Source: Pseudomonadota bacterium
GTDB lineage: Bacteria; Pseudomonadota; Gammaproteobacteria; Xanthomonadales; Rhodanobacteraceae
Direction of reading: 5' to 3'
DNA: 9,041 nt
Assembly: GCA_021777635.1 (NCBI GenBank)
Contig: JAJYDI010000083.1
Coordinates: forward strand, 1-9,041
This document shows, piece after piece, positions 8,210-9,041 of this stretch. The first letter of the stretch is position 1, and every line of letters starts with the position of its first letter. The translations under genes were made by a program, and so were the position numbers. The notes under the pieces were generated by a model. The model made no database searches and was not told the origin of the DNA. It saw only the letters and a program-made list of their open reading frames with translations.

Positions 8210-8800
8210 TCAAGGTCCCGGGGTGTGCGGATGCAGCCATGTGGGGTCGTCACATGCCTTGATCCTTTTTACGATGGCTTGTGTTTGGTGTAAATGAGAG
8301 CGATAACACGAATATTCCTTTCTCGCGCACTCCTCGATCGCGCCCATGTTTCTTTCGGCTGCGTTGAAGCAAGGATTGGGGTCACAAGCATTTTCGATGT
8401 CGCGGAACACATCCAAATCATCATGGGCGGCCTCTTGAACCACGAGAATCAGCAATGGATCGAGGCGGCTCTCTCGACGCAGCATGTAACGCCGCACCTT
8501 GCTTAGAGACCCGATCTCTGTGTAGAGCACCCGGCCCATCGAAGTTAAGGGTCCATCGTCCATCAAGATGGTCGGCACCGGATCAGTGGTTATCTGCGAC
8601 CTGCTGACACTGTGCTGCAAAATGACCTCACAATAAGCAGCGCGCCGATCCGTCCGAGTGAACCCGTGTTCATCGGCGAGTGCGTTTCGGGCCAAAGCAA
8701 AAGAAAGCGTAACGCACAAGATTGCAAAAGTGCCGGGTCTGATCGCGCCGCGAAGACGGTGGATCCGATGGCAAATGGGTCGCTCGAAACAGGGGGTCAT
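8210..8800 (-). CDS. hypothetical exported cysteine-containing protein
   Basis: I do not recognise this protein of 196 residues. From the ATG at 8800 the N-terminus has an Arg/His-rich segment (residues 7-21), a hydrophobic core TFAILCVTLSFALA (24-37) and a cleavage-like RNALA, predicting signal peptidase I cleavage after Ala42 and export to the periplasm or outside. The mature 154 residues are polar, with Cys57, 139, 144, 158, 165 and 183, an even number that could form three disulfides; four fall within 139-165 (ACDPNPC, EECARKEYSC). The frame stays open upstream to 8995 and beyond, but the signal peptide favours the ATG at 8800. A 16-codon ORF overlaps that ATG. Base composition is lower in G+C than neighbouring genes (two 60-base lines counted at 47-48%), suggesting a different origin. 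It lies 88 bp upstream of the ATPase gene. Function is unknown. Confidence 0.62.
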   Translation of the reverse strand: MTPCFERPICHRIHRLRGAIRPGTFAILCVTLSFALARNALADEHGFTRTDRRAAYCEVILQHSVSRSQITTDPVPTILMDDGPLTSMGRVLYTEIGSLSKVRRYMLRRESRLDPLLILVVQEAAHDDLDVFRDIENACDPNPCFNAAERNMGAIEECARKEYSCYRSHLHQTQAIVKRIKACDDPTWLHPHTPGP

Positions 8801-8847
8801 GAAGTGATCTCGGTAAATTGGTGGCGCTGATGCCGCGCCTTCCTCAT
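8797..8847 (-). CDS. possible 16-residue leader ORF coupled to the exported-protein gene
   Basis: An ATG at 8847 preceded by GAGGAG (8851-8856, 3 bases away, rather close) opens a 16-codon frame, MRKARHQRHQFTEITS. Its stop overlaps the start of the exported-protein gene as ATGA (8797-8800), the classic arrangement for translational coupling. The downstream gene has only a weak site of its own, so reinitiation could matter. The peptide has no recognisable homology and is too short to judge by codon use, so it may be chance. Confidence 0.3.
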   Translation of the reverse strand: MRKARHQRHQFTEITS

Positions 8848-9011
8848 GGACTCCTCGCTTCACGGGCGGGAGCCGTTTCCCCGACTCCCAGCTGGTCCGA
8901 AAATCGGCAGGCAGGTCAAACCCATTCCCTGCACGCGGTCGACTGGACTGCGATGGTGCGCAACGGCCCGCCCCCTGGGAATCAGCGCGCGCCATTATGC
9001 AGCAGGCAGTC
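8848..9011. other. upstream region of the exported-protein gene
   Basis: This G+C-rich stretch carries no gene I can support. On the - strand it would hold the promoter for the exported protein, but no clear -35/-10 pair is visible. An ATG at 8997 on the + strand opens a frame, Met-Gln-Gln-Ala-Val followed by Glu-Gly repeats, which runs off the right edge; with no good ribosome-binding site I leave it uncalled. A - strand frame of Ala-Leu repeats ends at TGA 8982-8984 and could be the tail of an outside gene. Confidence 0.3.
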
Positions 9012-9041
9012 GAGGGCGAGGGCGAGGGCGAGGGCGAGGGC
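9012..9041. repeat. GAGGGC hexanucleotide tandem repeat, at least 5 copies
   Basis: Five exact copies of GAGGGC occupy the last 30 bases and continue to the window edge, so the true copy number is unknown. The 6-base unit would not shift a reading frame. It encodes Glu-Gly on the + strand in the frame of the ATG at 8997, or Ala-Leu or Pro-Ser on the - strand. Confidence 0.9.

Noticed and set aside
8106..8297. A 63-codon + strand ORF across the ATPase start and the end of the exported-protein gene
   Set aside because: It has no ribosome-binding site, domain or plausible context, and it overlaps two better-supported genes on the other strand.
8294..8506. A 70-codon + strand ORF within the exported-protein gene
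   Set aside because: It is antisense to the frame with the signal peptide and cysteine pattern; nothing in it is recognisable.

Overview
The window is about 9 kb of GC-rich (mostly 65-75% G+C by eye) bacterial chromosome. Gene content points to a gammaproteobacterium, most likely of the Xanthomonadales/Lysobacterales type: a full-length RecQ helicase, a close relative of E. coli YajD, and a close relative of E. coli YahK. This placement is an inference from protein resemblance; no rRNA or other taxonomic marker is present. I see no transposase, integrase, CRISPR array, rRNA or tRNA. Most of the window is ordinary housekeeping or accessory metabolism. The interesting parts are broken genes and one small unknown secreted protein.

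Left part (1-1694): the C-terminal two thirds of an APC-family amino acid permease runs in from the left edge on the + strand. It meets, tail to tail and only 15 bp away, the 3' remnant of a GAF-domain gene on the - strand. At about 1354-1364 that remnant is joined head to head to the 3' remnant of a DUF4337-type membrane protein gene on the + strand. Both remnants lack their 5' ends, as expected if one deletion removed the starts of two divergent genes and the promoter region between them.

Middle part (1695-5320): recQ (-) and yajD (+) are divergent across 142 bp that contain inverted repeats. yajD and a YahK-type zinc alcohol dehydrogenase/aldehyde reductase (-) converge on a 193-bp spacer with three perfect hairpins, probably acting as a bidirectional transcription end.

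Right part (5321-9041): a P2-type cation-transporting ATPase gene (-) has all the family's catalytic motifs but is split by a one-base deletion near 6451, so it is either a recent pseudogene or a sequencing error. Upstream of it, on the same strand and 88 bp away, lies a gene for an unrecognised 196-residue exported protein with six cysteines after a clear signal peptide, in DNA of visibly lower G+C. A 16-codon ORF with a GAGGAG ribosome-binding site overlaps its start codon by ATGA. The window ends inside a GAGGGC hexanucleotide tandem repeat.

The genes do not form one pathway. RecQ and YajD act on, or probably act on, nucleic acid; YahK reduces aldehydes in the cytosol; the permease and ATPase are inner-membrane transporters. 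I found no convincing evidence of a new multi-gene system.
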